From: Alteromonas genovensis
GTDB taxonomy: Bacteria; Pseudomonadota; Gammaproteobacteria; Enterobacterales; Alteromonadaceae
Assembly: GCF_010500895.1 (NCBI RefSeq)
Contig: NZ_JAAAWO010000005.1
Location: 186,001-250,000 of the forward strand
Direction: 5' to 3'
Length of the DNA: 64,000 bases
Part shown: positions 43,433-52,382 of the stretch, piece after piece
How the letters are laid out: the number at the start of each line of letters is the position of its first letter
Position numbering within the stretch: the stretch's first letter is position 1
Notes under the pieces: model-generated
The model's database searches: none
What the model was told of the DNA's origin: nothing
What the model saw: only the letters and a program-made list of their open reading frames with translations
Position numbers and translations under genes: made by a program

Positions 43433-45541
43433 TTACTTTTTTTCAAAAACGTTAAATTCAGACAGCGTATGCTGATGTTTGCGCTTAGTTTCTCGAATAA
43501 CAAATGGGATGTCCTTCGACTGTCCAACGCGAACTAAGTTAGGGCTTAACGCTTGCTCAAGTGCGTCAGTAGAACTCAGTGTCTCGCCATTTTCATCTTT
43601 ATAGCCACCAAGCCACTCGTTTCGCTCTGTGTATTCTTCTAGCCAAGTGAATGGGCTAGCAATAATAAGAAGGCCACCAGGATTCAAGCGTTCGCTCATG
43701 TCCGCAAGCACTTTTCGTGGGCTGTACACTCTATCAATGAGATTACCCATAAAAATAAGATCGTACCCTGTTAGCTGAGGTTTAAGGTTACAGGCATCGC
43801 CCTGTGAAAATGAGACCTTATCTACGGTGTTTTCAAGGCCCATGGCACTGAGCTTACGAGATTTGAATGACGTTAACTCACCCTCTTCAATCAGGTTATA
43901 GCGCACTTCACCGCGTTCTTGCATGGAAAAAGCCGTTTTTATAAAACGTGCTGAAAAATCAACGCCGTCAACGTGGTCGAAGTGGGTTGCTAGCTCGAAG
44001 GTAGAGCGCCCTACTGCGCAGCCTAAATCAAGCGCTCTCGCTGATGCTCTACCGGCCATTTGCTGAATACAAAACTCTGCACTTGCTTTAGCAAAGTTTG
44101 CAACACCATAGTATTCGTCACCATAATGAAATTCGCTGTACTGTGATACCTGAGTATCGCTTTCATAATCTAAATCATTCACCTGAATTACACTCTCACC
44201 TTGTACATATCGAAATCCAGCGTGCTGGAAGAAGTGACGTCTAAACGCATAACGGCTGTCTTTCATTGCCTCGTTACCCGTTGAAATCCAACTGCCGCCT
44301 TTTATTAAGTTGTGCTTATTGTCAAAGGTTGGCGTGGTAAAGTCATCGTATAACGGATGCACTTTAAAACCATCAAAAGGATAAATGGGCGTTTCCGTCC
44401 ATTGCCATACATTACCCACTACGTCATAAAACTCACCTGTCTGGTTGGTGTTCACCGGTTCGCTTGACGCATGTTTTTGAAGGGCGATATTGAAACCATC
44501 ACAGTATACCGCTTGATTAAGCCCGGCATCATCGCGCATTCGCAACCATTCATTCTCGGTAGGTAGGCGAATAACTTCGCCACTTTTTTCGCTCTTATAA
44601 TTACAAAATGCTTTCGCTTCGTGATAGTTCACGTCAACAGGCCAATCTAATGGCAGCGCAAATTCCTCTGTCATGCTTCGATACACAAAACCAGACTTGG
44701 TTTTAGACCAAAATAAGGGGTGCTTTGCTTTGGTATAAAGCCGCCAGCTATTGCCTTCCTCTTCCCAGTATTCTGCTTTGTCGTAGCCGCCGTCTTCAAC
44801 AAACGATAAAAATTCGCCGTTACTCACCAAAAACTTAGACGCTTTAAAATCGTTCACATGTTCGTTAAGCGTGCCGTATTCGTTGTCCCAGCCATAGTAT
44901 TGATTATCCCAAGACTTATTTTGAGAAATACTACCAGAAGACACGTTAACAAAATCGTTCACTGGTATCTTGTCTGGGCTGGTCACAGAATCGCTACAGC
45001 GAGGCCAAGCATCTTGAGGCTTAACAAAGGAAAGCGGCAGTTGGCGAATAAGCACTGAAGACGTTTCAAGGTGGATCCTCTCATGTTCAATACCCATTAC
45101 AATTGGCCACATGGGGCTTTCCCAATTTATTGGCATAGAGAAGTTAATAGTATCAATGAGATCGCACATAAGTGTACGCACTTGGTCTCGGTATGCTCTT
45201 ACTTCATCAACGGTTGGCCAATCGTAATTTTTGTCATTGAGGTCGTCCCAGCTCATTTCATCAACGCCAATGGCAAACAATGATTCAAAACGAGGATTTA
45301 TTCGCTCATTTATCGCTTTGGAAAGAATGAGTTTGTTGATAAAAAATGTTGCTGTATGGCCAAAATAGAAAATTAGCGGATGACGAAGTCGTTCAGGACG
45401 CTGATAAAAAGCCTCATCACTGCTTAAGCATGAAAAAAGTGATTCATAGGTATCGAAAGAGTCGAGAAAATACGTTTTCACTTCCATACGTTTTTGCTCA
45501 ACAGAACCTTCGTTTAGTTTGAGCGTTGACATTGCCTGCAT
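43433..45541 (-). CDS. ovoA: 5-histidylcysteine sulfoxide synthase / N-methyltransferase OvoA
   Basis: 702 residues, the three-domain layout of OvoA: an N-terminal DinB-like iron domain with H62 (YFGHTATF) and the HxxxHxE motif H153/H157/E159, a central formylglycine-enzyme-like domain (NEWLRMRDDAG, GNVWQWTETP, KGGSW), and a C-terminal methyltransferase with ALDLGCAVGRSTFELA (about 495). It joins cysteine to histidine with O2, and the last domain N-methylates to ovothiol A. The start is backed by GAGGAA five bases upstream. The next gene on the strand is the OvoB candidate, so the pathway looks complete. Confidence 0.94.
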   Translation of the reverse strand: MQAMSTLKLNEGSVEQKRMEVKTYFLDSFDTYESLFSCLSSDEAFYQRPERLRHPLIFYFGHTATFFINKLILSKAINERINPRFESLFAIGVDEMSWDDLNDKNYDWPTVDEVRAYRDQVRTLMCDLIDTINFSMPINWESPMWPIVMGIEHERIHLETSSVLIRQLPLSFVKPQDAWPRCSDSVTSPDKIPVNDFVNVSSGSISQNKSWDNQYYGWDNEYGTLNEHVNDFKASKFLVSNGEFLSFVEDGGYDKAEYWEEEGNSWRLYTKAKHPLFWSKTKSGFVYRSMTEEFALPLDWPVDVNYHEAKAFCNYKSEKSGEVIRLPTENEWLRMRDDAGLNQAVYCDGFNIALQKHASSEPVNTNQTGEFYDVVGNVWQWTETPIYPFDGFKVHPLYDDFTTPTFDNKHNLIKGGSWISTGNEAMKDSRYAFRRHFFQHAGFRYVQGESVIQVNDLDYESDTQVSQYSEFHYGDEYYGVANFAKASAEFCIQQMAGRASARALDLGCAVGRSTFELATHFDHVDGVDFSARFIKTAFSMQERGEVRYNLIEEGELTSFKSRKLSAMGLENTVDKVSFSQGDACNLKPQLTGYDLIFMGNLIDRVYSPRKVLADMSERLNPGGLLIIASPFTWLEEYTERNEWLGGYKDENGETLSSTDALEQALSPNLVRVGQSKDIPFVIRETKRKHQHTLSEFNVFEKK

Positions 45542-45923
45542 ATATTCCTCGTTTTTATTCTTTTATTAATGTTTGCTGTCTTCTCCTAAGGAAGACATGG
45601 AGCACCGCCTCTGATGCCGATGCAAAAAGCATTAATATTTCGTTATATATTAGTTGTAGCAAAAATCCGCTGCATTATCAGACTTTTCTGTATTGGTTTT
45701 ACAACGGAGCTATATGATGGGATGAACCTTAAATACCCTACATGCAATGGTTGAGATCAAAAGTTCTTCTCTAAAAATAGCGAAAACGGTGATGTATCAC
45801 TGACATACTGAAGTGAATGAAATTAAGAAGCCGTAGTTTGAAAAGAAAGTCCAATGAGTCAGTGTAATGAGTGTTTGTTACAGGCAAAAAAAAACCCGCA
45901 CATTGTGCGGGTTTTTTTCAATA
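45542..45923. other. Intergenic region between ovoA and tRNA-Ser
   Basis: 382 bases. It contains a 7-bp dyad TGTCTTC...GAAGACA (45577-45597) close to the ovoA start, possibly an operator, and the tRNA-Ser terminator at its right end. No gene seen. Confidence 0.65.
45886..45918. terminator. Bidirectional intrinsic terminator beside tRNA-Ser
   Basis: A-run, CCCGCAC, loop ATT, GTGCGGG, T-run. It ends the minus-strand tRNA-Ser transcript. Confidence 0.9.
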
Positions 45924-46015
45924 TGGCGGAGAGTGAGGGATTCGAACCCCCGGTGGGTTTGACCCCACGTCTGATTTCAAGTCAGGTGCATTAAACCGAG
46001 CTCTGCCAACTCTCC
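45924..46015 (-). tRNA. tRNA-Ser (UGA), copy 1
   Basis: 92 bases with encoded CCA and a long variable arm; anticodon stem-loop CTGACTTGAAATCAG gives UGA. Identical to the copy at 49387. Confidence 0.96.
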
Positions 46016-46186
46016 TCAAGTGCTGCGTATGATAATGATTTTGGCTGGCCTGTAAAGCCCTTATTTCAATAAAATCAACCAACTGGCGAATTGGTGAACA
46101 ATGTGATTATATTTTGATTTGTAATAACAAAAATTAAGCAATTCGCACTTGTTATTGCGACAACTAATAATGGACTAAAGCTATTC

Positions 46187-46645
46187 TTAATTTTCTGATA
46201 GCTCGAATTTTTTTACTATTGTGCTATCTATTGAATACTTACCCCCACCCTGTATGGCCAATGCTACAGTGATAGCCAGCAGCGATAGTGCAAATTCGTA
46301 TCCGTTGTTACTCATAAATAAACCGTTACTGCCATGAACAGTCACAATTGCAATAATCATGGTGAAGGCGCTTACCATTGCCGCAGGTCTAGTTAATAAA
46401 CCGAGTACTAACGCTATTCCGCCAAAAAATTCAGCACTTCCAGCTAATAGCGCCATTAAAAAGCCAGGCGCTAAGCCAATACTCTCCATCCACTGACCTG
46501 TACCTTCTAATCCGTATCCGCCAAATGCCCCGAACAGCTTCTGACTGCCATGTGCAGCTAAAATAATGCCTACTGGTAGGCGCAATGCAAGGTTGCCGAT
46601 GCTGTTGTTAGTTGTAAATACGCTTTTTAGTAGTGAATTTTTCAT
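46187..46645 (-). CDS. DoxX family membrane protein
   Basis: 152 residues with four membrane helices; LRLPVGIILAAHGSQKLFGAFGG (about 22-44) is the DoxX opening. Family members sit in the inner membrane and have been linked to redox and thiol stress, but no reaction is known. TTGGAG precedes the start. It is divergent from a LysR regulator that shares a dyad operator candidate in the gap, the usual layout for a regulator and its target. Confidence 0.87.
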   Translation of the reverse strand: MKNSLLKSVFTTNNSIGNLALRLPVGIILAAHGSQKLFGAFGGYGLEGTGQWMESIGLAPGFLMALLAGSAEFFGGIALVLGLLTRPAAMVSAFTMIIAIVTVHGSNGLFMSNNGYEFALSLLAITVALAIQGGGKYSIDSTIVKKFELSEN

Positions 46646-46744
46646 TTTTTAATCTCCAATAGTTTTTACAATTTATGAAGTCATGAGTGCCTGTCATATA
46701 AGCTGTACTCTCAAGATGATAAGAATAATAACTAACAACAATGA

Positions 46745-46769
46745 TTGAATAAATGGTGGATTTATTGAA
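46745..46769. promoter_or_regulatory. Dyad operator candidate between doxX and lysR
   Basis: Arms AATAAAT (46748-46754) and ATTTATT (46760-46766) around GGTGG, extended by TT and AA after one mismatch on each side. LysR proteins bind such T-rich dyads in divergent promoters. Confidence 0.5.
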
Positions 46770-46850
46770 TTATTATCAACAATTTGTTTTCAATATTATT
46801 TACGAAGAATGAGTGAATAATTATTGAAAAATGACTGAGAGGCTATGGTT

Positions 46851-47756
46851 ATGGACCGTATAGATCTGTTGAAGACGTTTGTTGTGGTAGTGAACGAAGG
46901 CAGCTTTACTAACGCTGCATCTAAACTCGATATGTCTAATCAACTCGTTAGCAAATATATCAATCAGCTTGAAAAGCATCTCGACGCGCGTCTTTTCAAC
47001 CGAACCACTCGAAAGATTCATTTAACAGAGGCCGGTTATCAATGCTTGCAGCACGCTAATCATATTCTTGAAAGTGTCAATGATATGGAAGGCCAACTTG
47101 GACTGTTGAATTCTCAAGTAAAGGGAACACTGCGCATTAGCGCTCCGGTCTCATTTTCCACTCTTCACTTATCAGACTGTATAGGTCAATTTCAAACCCA
47201 ATATCCCGACGTGTCTATCAACCTGCAGTTAAACGACAGAAAAGTGGATGTGGTGGAGGAAGGATTAGATGTAGCACTGCGCGCAGGCGTACTCAGCAAT
47301 TCTTCGCTGATCGCTAAAAAGGTGACGACAATAAAGCTTGCTGTTTGCGCATCACCACAATACTTAAAGAAGTACGGTACTCCAAAGCACCCACGCGAAC
47401 TGCGCCCAGCGCATTATCTCGAATACGCACATGTTAATTACGACAACGACAAATCGGAGCTCATACAGGCGTTGAGAACAAATGCGCAAAAGCACGCGCC
47501 ACGATTAACAGCCAACAACGGAGAGGTACTTGCTGATGTGGCAAAGCACGGCGAGGGTTATGTACTGCAACCTACATTTATTGTATCTAAAGCGCTACAA
47601 AGCGGCGAACTGGTATCCATACTAGAAAACTATGTTCCACAATCTATATCACTTTATGCTGTGTACCCTCACCGTAAGCTGGTTTCCTCAAAGCTAAAGG
47701 TGTTTATCGACTTTTTATGCGAATTTTTTGACGATACGCCCCATTGGGATAGATAA
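46851..47756 (+). CDS. LysR family transcriptional regulator
   Basis: 301 residues from the ATG at 46851, which has GAGAGG at eight-base spacing; an ATG two codons earlier is too close to that site. The N-terminal winged helix (DRIDLLKTFVVVVNEGSFTNAASKLDMSNQLVSKYINQLEKHL) is followed by a substrate-binding domain. The overall type is the large CrgA-like group that controls a divergent neighbour. The likely target is doxX; the DUF3360 gene is convergent, so direct control of it is less likely. Confidence 0.92.
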   Translation: MDRIDLLKTFVVVVNEGSFTNAASKLDMSNQLVSKYINQLEKHLDARLFNRTTRKIHLTEAGYQCLQHANHILESVNDMEGQLGLLNSQVKGTLRISAPVSFSTLHLSDCIGQFQTQYPDVSINLQLNDRKVDVVEEGLDVALRAGVLSNSSLIAKKVTTIKLAVCASPQYLKKYGTPKHPRELRPAHYLEYAHVNYDNDKSELIQALRTNAQKHAPRLTANNGEVLADVAKHGEGYVLQPTFIVSKALQSGELVSILENYVPQSISLYAVYPHRKLVSSKLKVFIDFLCEFFDDTPHWDR

Positions 47757-47757
47757 A

Positions 47758-49224
47758 CTAAACACGAAAAGACGACATGATGGCCGGCACACCAGGAAAC
47801 ATGCCAATCAGTGCCATTACCGTACATAGCACAATAAAGGTGATGCCCGGTATTAACCACCTACCCGCCTTTCCAAGGTCTAACGCTCGCTCTTTACACC
47901 CTACAATGCCCAGGTTATCCAGCAGCATCGTAAACGACCATCCAAATACGGGGTTCACCAACACTGAACTGATCACAACAAGCGCTGCAGATTGGGTTGT
48001 TTTGCCCTCTCGGGTCATTTGCATGCCAGCCTCCATAAGAGGCAGAAACACGCCAACAATAAGGGCGACACATAACACTGGAGGCCAAATTGCCAAGTCC
48101 ATGGGATAGCCCCAAATTGCGGCTATCACGCACAATAGGCCTGTTATTATTGCGCCACCGGGTATGGGTCTGCGGGCGATTGACGCTGGAATAATATAGG
48201 TTCCCCATGATGAGGCAATATTGCCACCTCCAAGCGCTGAGCCTATTGCTTGACGAGAAGACGCCGCAATCATAGTGTCATCAATATTCATGTAGGCATT
48301 TTCACTATTTTTAGGATAGCTCAGTTTTTGGAATACTTGCTGACCGAGAAAATCCGGTGACCACATAGCCACGGCCAACACAGCAAAAGGTAATACGGCA
48401 ACAAAATGAGACCAATCGGGTAGCCCTAGCTGCCAACCGGTATTCTCACCCCACCAATAGGCTGGGTTTAAATTTGGCATACCTGGCGAGGTCGTGAATT
48501 CAAAAGGCGCGCCCATAGCAAGTGCAATCACCGCGGCCATGACGGCCCCAAGAGGGATGGCTAACCAGCGCTTTTTGATGTGCTCGAGCCATGCAAACAT
48601 TACAATAGTGGCAATTAATACAACAAACGCTAAATAGCCCATATTGAAACCTTCGGCCCACTCAAACAGTTTTTTTACCTGCCCAGTAATACCAATAAAG
48701 CCGAGATACAGTAAGAGACCGCCGCACACACCGTTACTGGTTAGCCTTGCAAGCAGGCTTCCCCCTTTGGTGATCCCCAATAAAAAGCCTAGTACGCCAA
48801 TTAATAACCCTAACGCCATGGGGTGGCCACCCGATGCAACCATTAAAGGCACTAGAGGTAACAAAGGTCCGTGGGTGCCGGCCAAGTTAGCCGATGGATT
48901 TAAAAAACCGGAAATCAGAACCACAAACAAAACGGCAGCGATAAGTAGCTCAAAGCGAACGTTCTCTATGACAAATTCCGGCGATAAACCAAGCGGTGCA
49001 GCAAAAGCCCCTACCACTGCCGCAACCATAACAATTTTACCTATAGTCGCTGCCATACCTGGAATAAAGTCTTCCCACTCAATGCGGTAATCTTTAAAAG
49101 GAAGATTCGGACGCCAGCGTTTCACAGACAGTATTTGTAATTCGTGATTGAGATAATCATCTCGGGTTTTAAAAGAGTGACTTGGCTTATGCAGTTCTTT
49201 ATATGAAGCGCTATCTTGAGACAC
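47758..49224 (-). CDS. DUF3360 family membrane transporter-like protein
   Basis: 488 residues from the GTG at 49224; the longer frame from a TTG at 49257 has no ribosome site. About 12 membrane helices. Residues about 20-60 (HSFKTRDDYLNHELQILSVKRW) and NPSANLAGTHGPLLPLVPLM are characteristic of DUF3360 proteins, which are distant relatives of sulfate and nucleobase transporters (SLC26/NCS2-like fold). Substrate unknown. The 3' end meets the LysR gene end to end. Confidence 0.8.
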   Translation of the reverse strand: MSQDSASYKELHKPSHSFKTRDDYLNHELQILSVKRWRPNLPFKDYRIEWEDFIPGMAATIGKIVMVAAVVGAFAAPLGLSPEFVIENVRFELLIAAVLFVVLISGFLNPSANLAGTHGPLLPLVPLMVASGGHPMALGLLIGVLGFLLGITKGGSLLARLTSNGVCGGLLLYLGFIGITGQVKKLFEWAEGFNMGYLAFVVLIATIVMFAWLEHIKKRWLAIPLGAVMAAVIALAMGAPFEFTTSPGMPNLNPAYWWGENTGWQLGLPDWSHFVAVLPFAVLAVAMWSPDFLGQQVFQKLSYPKNSENAYMNIDDTMIAASSRQAIGSALGGGNIASSWGTYIIPASIARRPIPGGAIITGLLCVIAAIWGYPMDLAIWPPVLCVALIVGVFLPLMEAGMQMTREGKTTQSAALVVISSVLVNPVFGWSFTMLLDNLGIVGCKERALDLGKAGRWLIPGITFIVLCTVMALIGMFPGVPAIMSSFRV

Positions 49225-49350
49225 AAAACACCTGTGGGTCGCTAAAAGGAAGCGCAAGGGTAAACAGGTCTAAGGAGGGTAACAATGCGACTGTAGTCTT
49301 AGTCAAAAGTCTAATCAACGCCGATCTGTAGGTATATTTTCTTTTAGCAT

Positions 49351-49380
49351 AAAAAAACCCGCAACAATGTGCGGGTTTTT
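49351..49380. terminator. Intrinsic terminator beside second tRNA-Ser
   Basis: A-run, CCCGCA, loop ACAATG, TGCGGG, T-run. Similar to the terminator at 45886. Confidence 0.88.
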
Positions 49381-49386
49381 CTAATC

Positions 49387-49478
49387 TGGCGGAGAGTGAG
49401 GGATTCGAACCCCCGGTGGGTTTGACCCCACGTCTGATTTCAAGTCAGGTGCATTAAACCGAGCTCTGCCAACTCTCC
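49387..49478 (-). tRNA. tRNA-Ser (UGA), copy 2
   Basis: 92 bases with encoded CCA, same sequence as the copy at 45924 and the same orientation, 3.46 kb apart. Confidence 0.96.
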
Positions 49479-49717
49479 AGAAGTGGAGCGTATCTTAATG
49501 ATATTTTTTTCACTGTAAAGAGAAAAATTAAAAAAGTTATTTAAGTGCCGATAAATCAAACAAATAACGTATTTAGTCTGTACCTTGGGTGTTTTTATAA
49601 GCACATAACGTCATTTTCATCTGAAACTACTTGAAAATGGGAACTAAAACCCATACAACATACACTAATTACAAGTGTACCAGTTGTGGTCATATCATAG
49701 TCCTATTGGAGGAAACA

Positions 49718-50383
49718 ATGGATCAACGTTCGATGTATTCTAGTGCATCTCAACCATCGGTATTGCAGACGAACAAGGTTCTACGCAACACCTACATGCT
49801 GCTTGCGATGACACTAGCGTTTAGTGCAGTTTGTGCAGGTGTCGCAATGGCAGTAGGAATTTCTCCTATGATGTCATTAGGCATGACCATAGGCGCATTT
49901 ATTACTTTATTTGTCGTTCAGAAAAAAGCAGACTCTTCATCAGGTATCTTTTGGGTGTTTGCATTTACAGGTTTAATGGGCGCGTCCCTCGGCTACACAT
50001 TAAACTTTTATCTAGGCGTGGCGGGGCCAGGTCTGATAATGGAAGCATTAGGCGCGACAGCACTGGTGTTTTTCGCCCTATCAGGTTATGTACTGACGAC
50101 TAAGAAAGACTTCTCATTTATGGGTGGCTTTTTGGTTGTAGGTTTAGTGGTAGTGCTTGTTGCTGCAATTGCGAACATCTTCTTTGCAGTGCCAGCGGTA
50201 AGCCTAGCAATTAGTGCAGCTATCGTATTTATTATGTCTGGTTTTATTTTGTTTGATACTAGCCGTATTATCCATGGTGGTGAAACAAACTATATTCGCG
50301 CTACTGTGTCGCTTTACCTGAACATATATAACTTGTTCACTGCGATACTTCACCTTCTAGGTGCATTTGGCGGCGACGACTAA
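49718..50383 (+). CDS. Bax inhibitor-1 (BI-1) / YccA family membrane protein
   Basis: 221 residues from the ATG at 49718, which follows GGAGGAAACA; the longer frame from 49631 has no signal. Seven membrane helices fill the protein. VLRNTYMLLAMTLAFSA at the N-terminus and FILFDTSRIIHGGETNYIRATVSLYLNIYNLF near the end, including the conserved Asp pair region, are BI-1 marks. YccA of E. coli modulates FtsH. It is followed by its own terminator, then tusDCB. Confidence 0.93.
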   Translation: MDQRSMYSSASQPSVLQTNKVLRNTYMLLAMTLAFSAVCAGVAMAVGISPMMSLGMTIGAFITLFVVQKKADSSSGIFWVFAFTGLMGASLGYTLNFYLGVAGPGLIMEALGATALVFFALSGYVLTTKKDFSFMGGFLVVGLVVVLVAAIANIFFAVPAVSLAISAAIVFIMSGFILFDTSRIIHGGETNYIRATVSLYLNIYNLFTAILHLLGAFGGDD

Positions 50384-50404
50384 ACAAGCGTTTAATACGT
50401 AAAA

Positions 50405-50432
50405 CAAACACCCCTTAATCGGGGTGTTTTTG
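50405..50432 (+). terminator. Intrinsic terminator after the BI-1 gene
   Basis: ACACCCC, loop TTAATC, GGGGTGT, then T-run; the tusD start lies 16 bases further. Confidence 0.88.
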
Positions 50433-50447
50433 TTTGGAACACTTTTT

Positions 50448-50837
50448 ATGGCGCAATATTCAGTTTTAATTACCTCACCTCCCTTTCATGGGGACAATAC
50501 ACTTCGTGCTCTTCAGTTTATTGGGGGCGTGATTGATAGTGGCAGCACTATTGATAATGTCTTTTTTTATGGTGATGGAGTTTATCATACCAATAACCTT
50601 ATGCTTGAGGCTGGTGGTGAGTGCTTTAGTTTTGGTGAGTGGAAAAAGCTATCTGAAGCTCATAATGTAAAACTGTTGGTATGCATTACCGCGGCGGTAA
50701 AACGCGGTATTGTAAGCGAACAAGAAGCGATTAATAACGGCATCGCCTCTGCAAATTTAACCGCTCCTTTTATTCAGGCTGGCTTGGGCGAGTTTTTTAC
50801 TGAATTACATAATTGCACTAGGTTGGTACAATTTTAA
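50448..50837 (+). CDS. tusD: Sulfur relay protein TusD
   Basis: 129 residues from the ATG at 50448, giving the normal TusD length; an earlier start would run into the terminator. The DsrE fold and the active C79 in LLVCITAAVKRG match TusD, which takes sulfur from TusA and passes it to TusE for thiolation of U34 in tRNAs by MnmA. The stop codon overlaps the tusC start. Confidence 0.93.
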   Translation: MAQYSVLITSPPFHGDNTLRALQFIGGVIDSGSTIDNVFFYGDGVYHTNNLMLEAGGECFSFGEWKKLSEAHNVKLLVCITAAVKRGIVSEQEAINNGIASANLTAPFIQAGLGEFFTELHNCTRLVQF

Positions 50838-51205
50838 TGGCGAGTTTACTTATCCGATTTACCCAGAGCCCTTATGGCAGCGCGTTTAGTCAAGACGGGC
50901 TAGACTTTGCGCTTGCAGCAACAAATTATGGGCATACGGTTCACGTTCTTTTTGAAGGTGAAGGGGTATTACAGCTTGTTCAAACAGAATCAACAAAAGG
51001 GATAAAGAACCACAGCAAACGTTTAGCCTCTATGCCTTTTTTTGATATTGAAGAATGCTTCATCTGCAAAGATAGCGTCGACGCCTTTGCAATCGATAGC
51101 GTGCTTTTAAATACAGGATTAATAGAAGAACTCGAAGGACAACTGCTAAGCGCTTCACAGCGACTGGCATTGATTCAACGCGCTGATCATGTGGTAACCT
51201 TTTAA
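50837..51205 (+). CDS. tusC: Sulfur relay protein TusC
   Basis: 122 residues. SPYGSAFSQDGLDFALAATNYGHTVHVLFEGEGVLQL (about 11-47) is the TusC/DsrF pattern. It is a structural member of the TusBCD hexamer. Its start overlaps the tusD stop and its stop overlaps the tusB start (both TAATG), so the three are translated together. Confidence 0.93.
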   Translation: MASLLIRFTQSPYGSAFSQDGLDFALAATNYGHTVHVLFEGEGVLQLVQTESTKGIKNHSKRLASMPFFDIEECFICKDSVDAFAIDSVLLNTGLIEELEGQLLSASQRLALIQRADHVVTF

Positions 51206-51594
51206 TGATTATCAATATTACCAGTACACAGCTTTCAGATAGCAACAAAGCACTAATTAATGCCGTTTTCGATGCAAATTTAGATGCAGTTTTAAATACA
51301 GATAATGAGGCGGCTTCTAATACCGATGTTAAAAAAGACCATGCCACTGACTCGCCGCCCATCATTATATTTTCTGGCGATGGCGTTTTTGCACAATCCA
51401 GTATTGCGGCACTATTAGCTAAGCGTAAAGCGTTGTCGAAGAAAGCCGAAGCGAGCCCCAGCAAGACTATGCTTTTCGCAGTAAAAGCAGATTTAGCACT
51501 TCGAGGTGCGTGTGTTGTGAACAATGTTTCGATAATCAATTACCGAGAATTTGCAGAGCTAGCGAGTCGTCATCAGCAATGGGTTACGCTCTGA
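51205..51594 (+). CDS. tusB: Sulfur relay protein TusB
   Basis: 129 residues, longer than the usual 95 because of a hydrophilic insert at about 25-50 (Asn, Asp, Ala and Lys-rich). The core IIIFSGDGVFAQ and LFAVKADLALRG fits the DsrH/TusB family. It completes TusBCD. Third gene of the coupled tusDCB unit. Confidence 0.85.
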   Translation: MIINITSTQLSDSNKALINAVFDANLDAVLNTDNEAASNTDVKKDHATDSPPIIIFSGDGVFAQSSIAALLAKRKALSKKAEASPSKTMLFAVKADLALRGACVVNNVSIINYREFAELASRHQQWVTL

Positions 51595-51642
51595 GCTTAC
51601 GGGTTAGATTGATTTGCGTTAAAGAGTGTGTGGCTCGTGTTG

Positions 51643-51684
51643 GTGAAGAATATTTAGTGAAGCGTATTTGGTGAAGCGTATTTG
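51643..51684. repeat. 14-bp tandem repeat, three units
   Basis: GTGAAGAATATTTA, GTGAAGCGTATTTG, GTGAAGCGTATTTG, in the gap between tusB and tusE. Confidence 0.85.
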
Positions 51685-51817
51685 GCGGTTTAAAAAGGTG
51701 ATATGGCCTACCTATGAGAAATTGCGGCACTGAAGTGACCAATTCGACGCTGCTTCGAAATAGCCTTACGAGAATTCGCTACGAGCAAGACTCAAGAGAA
51801 AGACGGACGAGATAAGA

Positions 51818-52165
51818 ATGTCACAAGATACCTTTAGCTTTACCTACAACGGAAATGAAATTCCAACAGACAAAGCGGGTTACCTGCTAGATTATACGTT
51901 GTGGGATGAGGGAATGGTGCCCTTACTGGCCCAAGAAGAGAATATTGAGCTAAGCGATGCACACTGGGAAGTCGTTCGTTTTGTTCGCGAGTTTTATGAA
52001 GAGTACGAAACAAGCCCCGCTATTAGAGCACTGGTAAAAGCCATGGCAAATAAATTTGGCCCCGAAAAAGGAAATAGCCGCTATTTACAGCGTCTGTTCA
52101 AAAAAGGCCCGGCCAAACAAGCAACAAAGCTAGCTGGTCTACCAAAGCCTGCGCGCTGCCTATAA
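51818..52165 (+). CDS. tusE: Sulfur relay protein TusE
   Basis: 115 residues with the DsrC/TusE fold: [46 protein letters not shown] and the C-terminal catalytic Cys114 in PARCL. It carries persulfide from TusBCD to MnmA. It is separated from tusDCB by 223 bases with a tandem repeat, so it may have its own promoter. Confidence 0.94.
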   Translation: MSQDTFSFTYNGNEIPTDKAGYLLDYTLWDEGMVPLLAQEENIELSDAHWEVVRFVREFYEEYETSPAIRALVKAMANKFGPEKGNSRYLQRLFKKGPAKQATKLAGLPKPARCL

Positions 52166-52186
52166 CGCCTCCAATAATATGCCCTT

Positions 52187-52270
52187 TCCTAAAGTGTTTT
52201 CCCTAAAGAGATCTTCCCTAAAGTGATTTCCCCTAATCTTCGCGTCCCTAATATACCCTTTTCTAATATG
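52187..52270. repeat. Degenerate 14-15-bp tandem repeat, about six units
   Basis: Units start CCTAAAG or CCCTAA (for example CCCTAAAGAGATCTT, CCCTAAAGTGATTTC, CCCTAATCTTCGCGT). The array lies 22 bases after tusE. Confidence 0.8.
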
Positions 52271-52382
52271 TCGTGCTCAAATTGTGCCATTGGCATTTTA
52301 CTAGAGAATATTGTCACCACATCATAGAAGAGAGCTTTGTTACAGACAAAGCAGCTATCCCGTTAGCTGCTGTCTTGGCTGT

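Noticed and set aside
47777-49090. Several + strand frames inside the DUF3360 gene
   Set aside because: Shadows of the real minus-strand gene; Pro/Thr-rich composition is typical of antisense frames.
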